Shown piece by piece: positions 34,058 through 41,219 of a DNA stretch of 64,000 nucleotides. Numbering within the stretch: the first letter of the stretch is position 1; each line of letters begins with the position of its first letter. The notes under the pieces were generated by a model, which searched no databases, was not told where the DNA came from, and worked only from the letters and a program-made list of their open reading frames with translations. Both the position numbers and the translations under genes were made by a program. Origin of the DNA: Mycolicibacterium sp. CBMA 226 (GTDB lineage Bacteria; Actinomycetota; Actinomycetes; Mycobacteriales; Mycobacteriaceae); contig NZ_VTGY01000011.1 in the NCBI RefSeq assembly GCF_009729075.1, positions 597,600-661,599 on the forward strand. Reading direction: 5' to 3'.

Positions 34058-34101
34058 CCCGGTGTCCTTGTCGGTCGAGGTCTAGTCGATGTCGCGAGCG
34101 G

Positions 34102-34512
34102 CTAATTTGCAGGTGTCAGATAGAACTTCATCGGCATGGCATTCGGCGGCTGGTCGGCACATGCTGGTGATGATGTTGTTATGGCAACACCGTTCAGGGT
34201 GACAGCGTCGAACGAGGTATCAGACGTGTCGGTCTTAGGGGAGCCGTCCACGCAATAGGCCGTGTGGCGGATCGTGCCCATGACCCATCGGCTGTTGATG
34301 AGCTGAGCGTCGGTGCTCCACCCCGCTCCGGTGACATGGCTGCACCCGGACCCGCATGGCGTGAAAGTCCACTGCGTGAGCGTCGGGGTGTCCGCCCAAT
34401 GGACGGTGTAGGCACCAGCAGGGTCGGCGGCTGCCGGTGCGGCGAATCCAACAGCGGCGACGGCGAGTGAAGCGGCGGCCGTCATCCAGGCCGTGATTCC
34501 GGGGCTGCGCAT
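34102..34512 (-). CDS. Secreted protein, mycobacterial type
   Basis: 136 residues with a signal peptide (AAASLAVAAVGFAAPAAA) and a predicted beta-rich mature domain with two Cys pairs (FTPCGSGCSHV; AYCVDG and PACADQ). Similar short exported proteins of unknown role are common in mycobacteria. Confidence 0.7.
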   Translation of the reverse strand: MRSPGITAWMTAAASLAVAAVGFAAPAAADPAGAYTVHWADTPTLTQWTFTPCGSGCSHVTGAGWSTDAQLINSRWVMGTIRHTAYCVDGSPKTDTSDTSFDAVTLNGVAITTSSPACADQPPNAMPMKFYLTPAN

Positions 34513-34551
34513 CGGGAAACTCCGATCTGGCGGGAGCGGTTGCTGTAGTGG

Positions 34552-34818
34552 TTAGCCGGGCGTCGGCGACCCATCGGTGCACCCATAAGGCCCGCAATAC
34601 CGCGGATGGTCAGGACAGATCAGATGCGCGCCCCACTGATCCATGTGACAGCCCGGATCGGTGCCCGGCTGTCCGAACGGGCAGGTGCCGTTCAGCGGAT
34701 GGGCGAAATCGATGTAGCAAGGCGGATCGGCGGCGGCTGCGGCGCTACCGGCCAGCGCGCCGATGGTGATCAGGCCGAACCCAACCAATGTGCTGCAAGT
34801 GCGGACCAGCATGTTCAT
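34552..34818 (-). CDS. Small secreted Cys-rich protein
   Basis: 88 residues; signal sequence (VGFGLITIGALAGSAAAA) then a Pro/Cys-rich mature part of about 58 residues with six Cys (PPCYIDF, GTCPFGQ, PGCHMDQ, LICPDH, RYCGPYGC). No family. Divergent from the small XRE gene. Confidence 0.68.
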   Translation of the reverse strand: MNMLVRTCSTLVGFGLITIGALAGSAAAAADPPCYIDFAHPLNGTCPFGQPGTDPGCHMDQWGAHLICPDHPRYCGPYGCTDGSPTPG

Positions 34819-34856
34819 TTGCGCCGCCTCGATTTATCAAGATGTACTAGCAAATG

Positions 34857-34886
34857 CTACTTATAAGTCTGTAGACCGACAAGTAG
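34857..34886. promoter_or_regulatory. Nested palindromes upstream of the small XRE gene
   Basis: ACTTATAAGT (34859-34868) is a perfect palindrome. CTACTT at 34857-34862 and AAGTAG at 34881-34886 form a wider inverted pair. Lies in the divergent promoter region 26 bp before the XRE start. Confidence 0.5.
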
Positions 34887-34911
34887 CGGCGCGGCAACGT
34901 AGCCAGCCGTC

Positions 34912-35136
34912 ATGGAAGGCGAGCTGCAGCGGATCGTGGGACGCAATCTGCGTCGGTACCGCGTCGAGCACGGCTATAGCCAGGAGGCATTCGCTGACCA
35001 TATGGGCGTTCACCGCACGTACTTCGGTGCCGTGGAGCGCGGCGAGCGGAACCTGACGCTTCGGACGCTGGAAAAGATCGGCGAGTTTATCGGGGTTGAC
35101 CCGCGCGAGTTGCTGAACGAACCCCGGTCGGACTAA
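34912..35136 (+). CDS. Small XRE-family regulator
   Basis: 74 residues, essentially a single Cro/CI HTH domain (VGRNLRRYRVEHGYSQEAFADHMGVHRTYFGAVERGERNLT in two parts). No sensory domain. Such proteins act as phage-type repressors, controllers of restriction systems, or antitoxins. No obvious toxin partner on the same strand. Confidence 0.82.
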   Translation: MEGELQRIVGRNLRRYRVEHGYSQEAFADHMGVHRTYFGAVERGERNLTLRTLEKIGEFIGVDPRELLNEPRSD

Positions 35137-35206
35137 GACGCGCGCAGCATATGCTCAGAGGGGAGTGCGCCGGGGGCCATTGAAGGCCCACCGCAGATGA
35201 GACTGC

Positions 35207-35764
35207 TTAATCGGCCTCTTCGTAGTCGAGTAGACCGTTTTCGATTACGTGCTGGCGGAAGCCGCCACGGCTGAAAGGCAGGTAGTAATCGCCTTCCAAG
35301 AGGTTGTCTGCCAGTTCTTCGACCATCGTGAGAGTAAGTCGCTTCGCCGAAACCGCTTGACACAGTAAGGGCACCGTCGCCGTAACGTCGATGTTCATCT
35401 CTTCTGCGATCCGATACGGGGTGGCATCGTCAATGACCACTTTGCAGCCGAAGAGCTCGCCCATCGCGAGGACGCCGCATTCGCCCAGGTTCTTACGGTT
35501 GGCCACTAGCCGATCCGCGTAGCGAGAAAATGCTCTACCAAACCCAAGGTCGGTAGATTGATAGACGTTGATCCAGTTCGCTTCTAGCACTGCTCGCGCT
35601 GCCGCGGCGTGGTCGGCCGCCTCGTCTAGTTCCCGCGCGACGCTGTCCGGAATGTAAACAGGGTGCCCGTCGGCTAAGAAGCGCAGGACTCCTAGCCAGC
35701 CTTGGATCGCAAAGTGCCGCAACGGCCCAGTGTCGAAAACCCAGGCGTCCTCGGGGACCGTCAA
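35207..35764 (-). CDS. PIN-domain protein, partner of the XRE-ImmA gene
   Basis: 185 residues with PIN-type acidic residues Asp11 (WVFDTGPL), Glu45 (VARELDEA), Glu95 (LGECGVLA) and Asp112/113 (VVIDDAT), the layout of a metal-dependent RNase. It starts with TTG at 35764, overlapping the upstream stop as TTGA, so translation should be coupled to the XRE-ImmA gene. Likely the toxin or effector of the pair; the target is unknown. Confidence 0.8.
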   Translation of the reverse strand: MTVPEDAWVFDTGPLRHFAIQGWLGVLRFLADGHPVYIPDSVARELDEAADHAAAARAVLEANWINVYQSTDLGFGRAFSRYADRLVANRKNLGECGVLAMGELFGCKVVIDDATPYRIAEEMNIDVTATVPLLCQAVSAKRLTLTMVEELADNLLEGDYYLPFSRGGFRQHVIENGLLDYEEAD

Positions 35765-36903
35765 GAAACGAACTTCCAGATTTCATCGCTACGTCGTTGG
35801 CGGACGTCTGGTAAGTCGAGCTCATCGACGGTTCCCTGCAATAGGTCCAGTGCTCGCTCACGGCTGATCCGCTCATCACGTACCAACCGCAAGACTGCCA
35901 GCGCAAACGGCCGAGGAACGGTGGTGCCCAGCATCTCTTCGAGGGGCACGTGCAAGTTCATCTCGATGATGTCGGCCTGGGTCGTCCGGTATCTGAAGAT
36001 CGCGGCGACGGTCTCGCCGTCTGCAAGGCGAAGCTCTTTCAACCGAATCGCCAAAGTCGCCATGTCTACACGGAACCTGCTTGCGAGCAGGATTGCGGCA
36101 GCGCGCTCACCTCGGGACTTGACGTGTTCCGGCCATTGCTGTCGCAACATGCTGTCGGGCAACAACAAAGCGCGCGCGAATCGATCGAGACGAGCCTCCA
36201 TTGGGACATCGCCATCGGAATGATCGTTTACTCGCCAGTCAATTGTGTACTCATCGCCAATTAAGTAGTGGCCGAGTTCGTGTGCGAGCGCGAGACGTCT
36301 ACGTCCGATCTTCATCTGACTGTTGACAAGGCTTACGCCGCCCTGCCGCAACATGATGGTTCCTGCATCGGCGGTGTCTTTCCCGATGTCACGCGAGAAC
36401 GCAAGTAGGCCAACCTTGGTGACACTAGCCGACAGTTGTTTGATCGGTTCATCTTCGGATTCGCCCATTAGACCGCGTGCCTTAGTGGCAAGAGCCTCCG
36501 CCTCGGCGTTGGTTGAAGGCCGCTCAATATCTGCTTGATTGACGATGTCGGCCGCATCGAGACCTAGCTCGCTCACTTGCAGTGAAGCTAGTAACTCAAC
36601 CTCGCTAGCGAGGCTAGCGAGGAGAGCATCGATCTTTGAATCCGCTGTATCCAATCCCTGGCTCGACCGATGTGAGACGAGCGCGGGGACGGGTTGTTCG
36701 AAGAAGATGGACATGCGCACTCCGAGTGCAGTGGCGATGTCTGCCAGCTCAAGCGCGGTGACCTTGCGAACCCCTGACTCGATCTTGTTTATGACTGTCC
36801 GGTCGAGCCTCACAGAGCCGCCGAGCTCCTCTTGGCTGAGGTCGGCGCGCTTCCTCGCCTCTCGGATGCGATCTCCGAGCTCTTTCGAGTCAGGGCTGTT
36901 CAT
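35761..36903 (-). CDS. XRE-ImmA/IrrE-family metallopeptidase regulator
   Basis: 380 residues. The N-terminal Cro/CI HTH (about 10-65) is followed by an ImmA/IrrE peptidase with HELGH at 208-212 and the conserved FARALLLP helix that carries the third ligand region. ImmA-type proteins cleave repressors or antitoxins. The HTH-ImmA fusion could repress its own operon and, when triggered, free the downstream PIN protein. A TGTGCG/CGCACA palindrome adjoins its start. Confidence 0.85.
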   Translation of the reverse strand: MNSPDSKELGDRIREARKRADLSQEELGGSVRLDRTVINKIESGVRKVTALELADIATALGVRMSIFFEQPVPALVSHRSSQGLDTADSKIDALLASLASEVELLASLQVSELGLDAADIVNQADIERPSTNAEAEALATKARGLMGESEDEPIKQLSASVTKVGLLAFSRDIGKDTADAGTIMLRQGGVSLVNSQMKIGRRRLALAHELGHYLIGDEYTIDWRVNDHSDGDVPMEARLDRFARALLLPDSMLRQQWPEHVKSRGERAAAILLASRFRVDMATLAIRLKELRLADGETVAAIFRYRTTQADIIEMNLHVPLEEMLGTTVPRPFALAVLRLVRDERISRERALDLLQGTVDELDLPDVRQRRSDEIWKFVS

Positions 36904-36904
36904 G

Positions 36905-36921
36905 TGTGCGATTCTCGCACA
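36905..36921. promoter_or_regulatory. Operator of the XRE-ImmA/PIN operon
   Basis: Perfect inverted repeat TGTGCG-ATTCT-CGCACA beginning 2 bp upstream of the XRE-ImmA start codon, suggesting autorepression. Confidence 0.6.
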
Positions 36922-37248
36922 TTTGCGTAGCTGATTGTCGCTGCGATTGAACCCGGCTGATTTGGATGGGCTCAGCGCCCAGCGACGCGACCTCGTGAGG
37001 AGGTCCGGTGGCGCGTGCGCGCGCCAGATGGCGAGGGCCGTTTAGTGTCGCGAAAGAGGTCACACCTCAGAGGGGTCCCCGGAACTCGAACTGTCACTCG
37101 CGATGGACAAAACCCGACTGACCAAAGCGGCCAAAAGCGGGATGGAGGCAGCCTACGGAGGCACTGTAGTTCGAGTGCTCGCTCGCGCTAGCTGGCAACT
37201 CGCTGCTAGGGCCTGATTCAACGTTCGGCCCAGGAATGGCGCGGCACA
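36922..37248. other. Non-coding 330-bp region
   Basis: No supported gene. Contains short CG-rich alternations (GCGCGTGCGCGCGCC near 37015) and the probable promoter of the HEPN-like gene. Confidence 0.4.
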
Positions 37249-38490
37249 ATGGCGCAGATGGCTGAGTTTTCAGACAATTTGCTTTCACACTGCGACGTCG
37301 TCGGACTCGTCCAAGAAGAGCTGCAGGTTCTCCTCGGGGGAATTTTCCCTGTGACGTTCATGAGCGCACGAAACACAGTTGTGTTCTGCCGCGCCGATCG
37401 CTCACCTGCGGTGACCGGCCATTTCAAAGACGAGTCCCTGATCGAGCTCCAGCCCGACGCGTCGATGGCTGTGGATGAACGTGCTGAGCTGGTGTCCCTG
37501 CTTTCTACAGCAAGCACTGAACGTCAGGAGCACGTCCAGACGTCGACAATTTTTGCCCGGCAGCAGCTATGCGGCTGGTGGCGTTACCGTGATCGCTTCC
37601 AATTGCGTCCGCCGCCTCCCGAAGCCCCTGTACCGCAATACCCGTTCCCTGGGCCTAACCCGGTGTACGTCGACATGCTGTCACGCGTGGCCGAAGTTCC
37701 TGTTCTCCGGGCCGCGCGGCTGCAGATGCATCGTCGCGAGATCGAGCTTTTGCTCAACATCTTCATGCGGGCACCGCTAATCGTGGTGCCGTTCGGTGGC
37801 GGCGACATGTGGATTGTGAAAGGCCCACCTGGACGCACAAGCGAGCTTCGCACACCTGGCTATATCGCTCCTGGTGTCGGCCTTACGTCGGCAACTACGT
37901 TGCCATCAGTGGCCGGGCAGCCCGCTCCCACGGCGTCGGACGCCACATATTACTCGGCCCCGACAAACCTCGTCGGAGACAGCCTTGAGCTTCCAGCCTC
38001 GATGTGCCGAATGTTCGACGCTTTTTACGCACTGGGTCAGGCTGAAAAGCGTCGCTTCCTTAATGCCTGTTTCTGGTACAGGCAGGGGACGCTACTCCGG
38101 TCTGCAAGCTCCGCGACATATCCGGCGCTGATTACGGCGGTTGAGGCGGTACTGCCGAACCAGCCCGAGGTCAGAGACGCGGACCGGTGTTCTGAGTGCC
38201 ACAAGGCCCACGCTAGCGGGCCTACGCAGCTGTTTCGCGAGTTTCTAGAGCGATATGCGCCACCTGGCACAAATAAAGAACGCAAAGACTTGTACCGGCA
38301 TCGGTCGAAACTCGCTCACGGAGACGTATTGCTTTCCGATCGTATGAATATGTGGGGATTGTCGCCACAACAATGGCATGACAACAACAAGGAGGTCATG
38401 GCCCAAAAGGTGGTGCAGCTTGCCTTAATCAACTGGTTGCTAGATACCGGCGGAATGGACGAACTCAACCTGGTGGGCAGCTGCGACTAG
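37249..38490 (+). CDS. Large hypothetical protein with C-terminal Apea/HEPN-like motif
   Basis: 413 residues, AT-richer than the chromosomal arms. Near the C-terminus, YRHRSKLAHGD has the R-x4-H signature (Arg352, His357) of HEPN domains of the Apea-like group. It is preceded by a helical segment and a CSECHKAH stretch that may bind zinc. The N-terminal 230 residues are of unknown fold with Pro-rich linkers. HEPN proteins are often RNases in defence or toxin systems; here the activity is inferred only from the motif. Monocistronic, between the XRE-ImmA/PIN pair and a resolvase. Confidence 0.62.
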   Translation: MAQMAEFSDNLLSHCDVVGLVQEELQVLLGGIFPVTFMSARNTVVFCRADRSPAVTGHFKDESLIELQPDASMAVDERAELVSLLSTASTERQEHVQTSTIFARQQLCGWWRYRDRFQLRPPPPEAPVPQYPFPGPNPVYVDMLSRVAEVPVLRAARLQMHRREIELLLNIFMRAPLIVVPFGGGDMWIVKGPPGRTSELRTPGYIAPGVGLTSATTLPSVAGQPAPTASDATYYSAPTNLVGDSLELPASMCRMFDAFYALGQAEKRRFLNACFWYRQGTLLRSASSATYPALITAVEAVLPNQPEVRDADRCSECHKAHASGPTQLFREFLERYAPPGTNKERKDLYRHRSKLAHGDVLLSDRMNMWGLSPQQWHDNNKEVMAQKVVQLALINWLLDTGGMDELNLVGSCD

Positions 38491-38672
38491 CGGTGGTGAT
38501 CAGTTCTTCTGGTTGGGCGATTCGCACCGACGCCGAGTTCGAAGTGGCTGTCGCGCGTGCGCCAGGCGGCGTCAGAAACACGTTGACGGCGGTCTCAGAA
38601 ACGATGGGTTGTTGAGAATCTGGCCGACCGCTCTCCGCGTCGGCCCACGCTTGGCCTTATCGGCATCCCGAC

Positions 38673-38737
38673 CGTCTCGAAAACCCGTCTCATAACTGGT
38701 AGAATCAAAATTGAGAGACGAACGGGATATTGAGACG
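38673..38737. promoter_or_regulatory. Four CGTCTC boxes before the resolvase gene (res-like site)
   Basis: CGTCTC at 38673-38678 and 38686-38691, and its complement GAGACG at 38715-38720 and 38732-38737, ending 9 bp before the resolvase start. Paired inverted half-sites upstream of a serine resolvase are typical of a resolution or inversion site and of autoregulation. Confidence 0.5.
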
Positions 38738-38745
38738 GAGGCGGG

Positions 38746-39315
38746 TTGGCGGTCATCGGATACGCCAGGGTTAGCACCAGCGATCAGAACCCGCAGCTGC
38801 AACTCGACGCCCTTGAGCAAGCCGGGGCCGCCCGTGTGTTCACCGATCATGGCGTCAGTGGCTCAACGACCGTGAGGCCTCAACTCGATGCCTGCCTCGA
38901 TCACCTTCGCCCCGGTGATGTTCTGACCGTCTGGAAGTTGGACAGGTTGGGGCGCAGTACCCGACACGTTCTGTCCGTCATTGATGACCTCACCTCACGG
39001 GACATCGGGTTCCGCAGTCTCACCGAGGGGCTGCACACCGACGGCCCCATGGGCAAGGCCATGCTCACTATCATGGCCGCCTTCGCTCAACTGGAACGCG
39101 ACACCATCATCGAGCGCACCCGTGCCGGTCTGGCCGCTGCCGCAGCCAACGGACGCAAGGGTGGACGCCGCCGCCAGGTCGATGATGCGGGTGTAGCCAA
39201 GGCCCGTGCGCTGCGCGATAAGGGTGTGACCGCCACCGACGTAGCGAAGATGCTCGGCGTTTCCCGTGCCACGGTCTACCGCTACCTCTCTGATTCCACG
39301 ACGGCTTCAGCCTGA
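38746..39315 (+). CDS. Serine recombinase (resolvase/invertase family)
   Basis: 189 residues. Catalytic Ser10 in IGYARVSTSDQN, the resolvase core with WKLDRLGRSTRH and AQLERDTIIERTRAG, the E-helix, and a C-terminal HTH (VTATDVAKMLGVSRATVYRYL). Starts with TTG after GGAGG. The full length suggests activity. It may resolve multimers of the excised element or mark an old transposon. Confidence 0.9.
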   Translation: MAVIGYARVSTSDQNPQLQLDALEQAGAARVFTDHGVSGSTTVRPQLDACLDHLRPGDVLTVWKLDRLGRSTRHVLSVIDDLTSRDIGFRSLTEGLHTDGPMGKAMLTIMAAFAQLERDTIIERTRAGLAAAAANGRKGGRRRQVDDAGVAKARALRDKGVTATDVAKMLGVSRATVYRYLSDSTTASA

Positions 39316-39429
39316 TCTTCGCCACGCCCTTACCATGCACCGGACCCTGGATGGGCTGGACGGAGGTCGGCTAAGTGCCCCCGTGTGCACGGCGCTGAAC
39401 TCGGATTTTCGTTCAGAAGGAGGATGCCC

Positions 39430-39861
39430 ATGTTCAGGTTGGTGGAGTCGTCAAACCCGGACGAGGTGACCAGGTTTCGGGTGCGAGCCCACTACGAACA
39501 GCGGCTTGTGCTGATCGCGTCGGTGTGCCGGGAACTGCAGCGCTCACCCGACCGCATCGCTGGCGGCAGACCAACGGCCGCCTTGAGCATGCTGTCGTGG
39601 TGGATGCGCACTGTGTACGACCTGCCGAGCGGCGATGTGAATTACCGCCACGGGCTGGATGATTCGCGCCTGATGGAGTTCGCCGCCGACATGAAAGATG
39701 AACTTGCCGCTGGGTCCTCGGTGTGCGATGCGTTGGCGTATGCGTACACCGCCGATCATGACTATGAGTTCGACAGGGACGCGGAGGATGTGCGCGAACG
39801 TTTGGGGCGGTACTTGGCGGGGTTCTATGGGGGATCGGAGTCGGACGCGCCTGCCGAGTGA
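39430..39861 (+). CDS. Hypothetical protein
   Basis: 143 residues, preceded by AAGGAGG. Acidic and helical (RVRAHYEQRLVLIASVCRE; LSWWMRTVYDLPSGD). No recognised family, signal or membrane segment. Follows the resolvase but with a 114-bp gap, so probably a separate unit. Confidence 0.6.
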   Translation: MFRLVESSNPDEVTRFRVRAHYEQRLVLIASVCRELQRSPDRIAGGRPTAALSMLSWWMRTVYDLPSGDVNYRHGLDDSRLMEFAADMKDELAAGSSVCDALAYAYTADHDYEFDRDAEDVRERLGRYLAGFYGGSESDAPAE

Positions 39862-39875
39862 GTTTATGGCGACAC

Positions 39876-40385
39876 CTAGATCCTGTGACCACGGTCGACG
39901 TCGCGATTGGGGTCTGGGGCCGATCGGCCGTTGCCCGGGTCGTGGGCTTGGCCGCCTTGCTGCTCCGGTGGCTGATGAGGACGGAAGATTAGGTCGAATA
40001 TCCCGGACATCAGTGAATGGAACTGTCGTTGGCCGTAGCCGAGAGTGAAGGCCGCCAAGGCGAACAGCACGGCGTTGTCTGCGGGGGTTTGCAGGATGGC
40101 GATGAGAAAAAGGTGGCTGACTATCCCATAGATGGCTCCGACGACGCCGCTGAAGGCGTGCCAGTAGGTGTAGTCATTTAGCCAGTGGCGGTTGTGCAGG
40201 AATATGCCCTGCAGGCTGATTGTCACTCCACCGAGCATGCCCATCCACACCGCAACCAGCGGTATCAGCTGGACGTGGTCAACCTGAGTGTTGCTGAGGA
40301 AGGAACTTACGGGAGTCCAGAAAATTGCCGATACGGTTAGTGCGATCAGATAGGTGATCGGAAAGATGAGCACCCATTTTGGCAT
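39876..40385 (-). CDS. Four-helix membrane protein of unknown function
   Basis: 169 residues from MPKWVLIFPITYLIAL; an upstream extension to 40598 has poor composition. Four hydrophobic segments (about 3-22, 42-62, 75-98, 103-125) and a hydrophilic Gln/Asp/Arg-rich tail. No family recognised. Confidence 0.55.
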   Translation of the reverse strand: MPKWVLIFPITYLIALTVSAIFWTPVSSFLSNTQVDHVQLIPLVAVWMGMLGGVTISLQGIFLHNRHWLNDYTYWHAFSGVVGAIYGIVSHLFLIAILQTPADNAVLFALAAFTLGYGQRQFHSLMSGIFDLIFRPHQPPEQQGGQAHDPGNGRSAPDPNRDVDRGHRI

Positions 40386-40598
40386 CGGACCTGATGTGGA
40401 CGTCGGCACACCGATAAGTCCTATCTCACGGAGTACGTCCCTACAAGCATGCGAATTTGCATCGAACGGTCTCGGAGCTGTGGCCGCTCCACACGATGCG
40501 GGCCAGTCAGTCGCTTGTCGGCGACAGTCGATCGGCTTGACTGAGGCCACAGGAGTCGTGGTCAAAGTGAGGACTGGCACGGCACCCGAGGAATGCAA

Positions 40599-40802
40599 TT
40601 ACCCCGCAGTGGTCATCCGAGCAAGTGATAGTTCGCTGCGCACGCGCCGTTCCACCAGAAGCGGCACGAAGTCCCGCACCGGGCTGCCCGTGAAGCGGTC
40701 ACGAGCGTGCTGTACTTCGGCGGCTATGTCGGCGGGGTCGCGCGACGGGTACTGGGCCGCCAACCGCGTCAGCACCTCAGCCATCTGCTGGTCCTCGCTC
40801 AT
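40599..40802 (-). CDS. Three-helix-bundle dimerisation-domain protein
   Basis: 67 residues. The pattern RLAAQYPSRDPADIAAEVQHARDRF then SPVRDFVPLLVERRVRSEL matches the small actinobacterial three-helix-bundle dimerisation domain, usually found alone or fused to ArsR regulators. Probably cytoplasmic; partner unknown. Confidence 0.65.
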   Translation of the reverse strand: MSEDQQMAEVLTRLAAQYPSRDPADIAAEVQHARDRFTGSPVRDFVPLLVERRVRSELSLARMTTAG

Positions 40803-40931
40803 CGTCCGCATCCTCCAATGATGACGCTCGCGTCACCGACACGCCGCAACAGTTGAGAAATACACAGCTTCGGCATCGCGCCGAGGAAGTTCGCGCCGCG
40901 ACCCGGCCCTAATGGTGCGACCATTCCAGCT

Positions 40932-41153
40932 GTGACAGATTTCCACGACGTCGCCCAAGCGGCTCAGCTTCGAGCTGAGCTGTGGCGTCATGTCGATGAA
41001 CTATCGCAGCACCTTGAACGGGCAGAGCGTCGAGCCCAGCGGCCAGCTGAACTCCGCCAGTGCCGCGTCCTACGGACTGAACTCTATGAAGCCCACCGCC
41101 TCATTGATGCGCTCAACAGCCGCTTCCCAGCCCGCGACGCCGAGGCCGTCTAG
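40932..41153 (+). CDS. Small coiled-coil protein
   Basis: 73 residues from a GTG start; almost entirely helical and charged (LRAELWRHVDELSQHLERAERR). No family recognised. Weak ribosome site. Lies just before the duplicated segment. Confidence 0.45.
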   Translation: MTDFHDVAQAAQLRAELWRHVDELSQHLERAERRAQRPAELRQCRVLRTELYEAHRLIDALNSRFPARDAEAV

Positions 41154-41219
41154 GAAGTCGTCACGCGACTGCAGCGAGCTGCCCGGTGCTCGGCCGCGCG
41201 GCATCGATCATGCGCGCCA

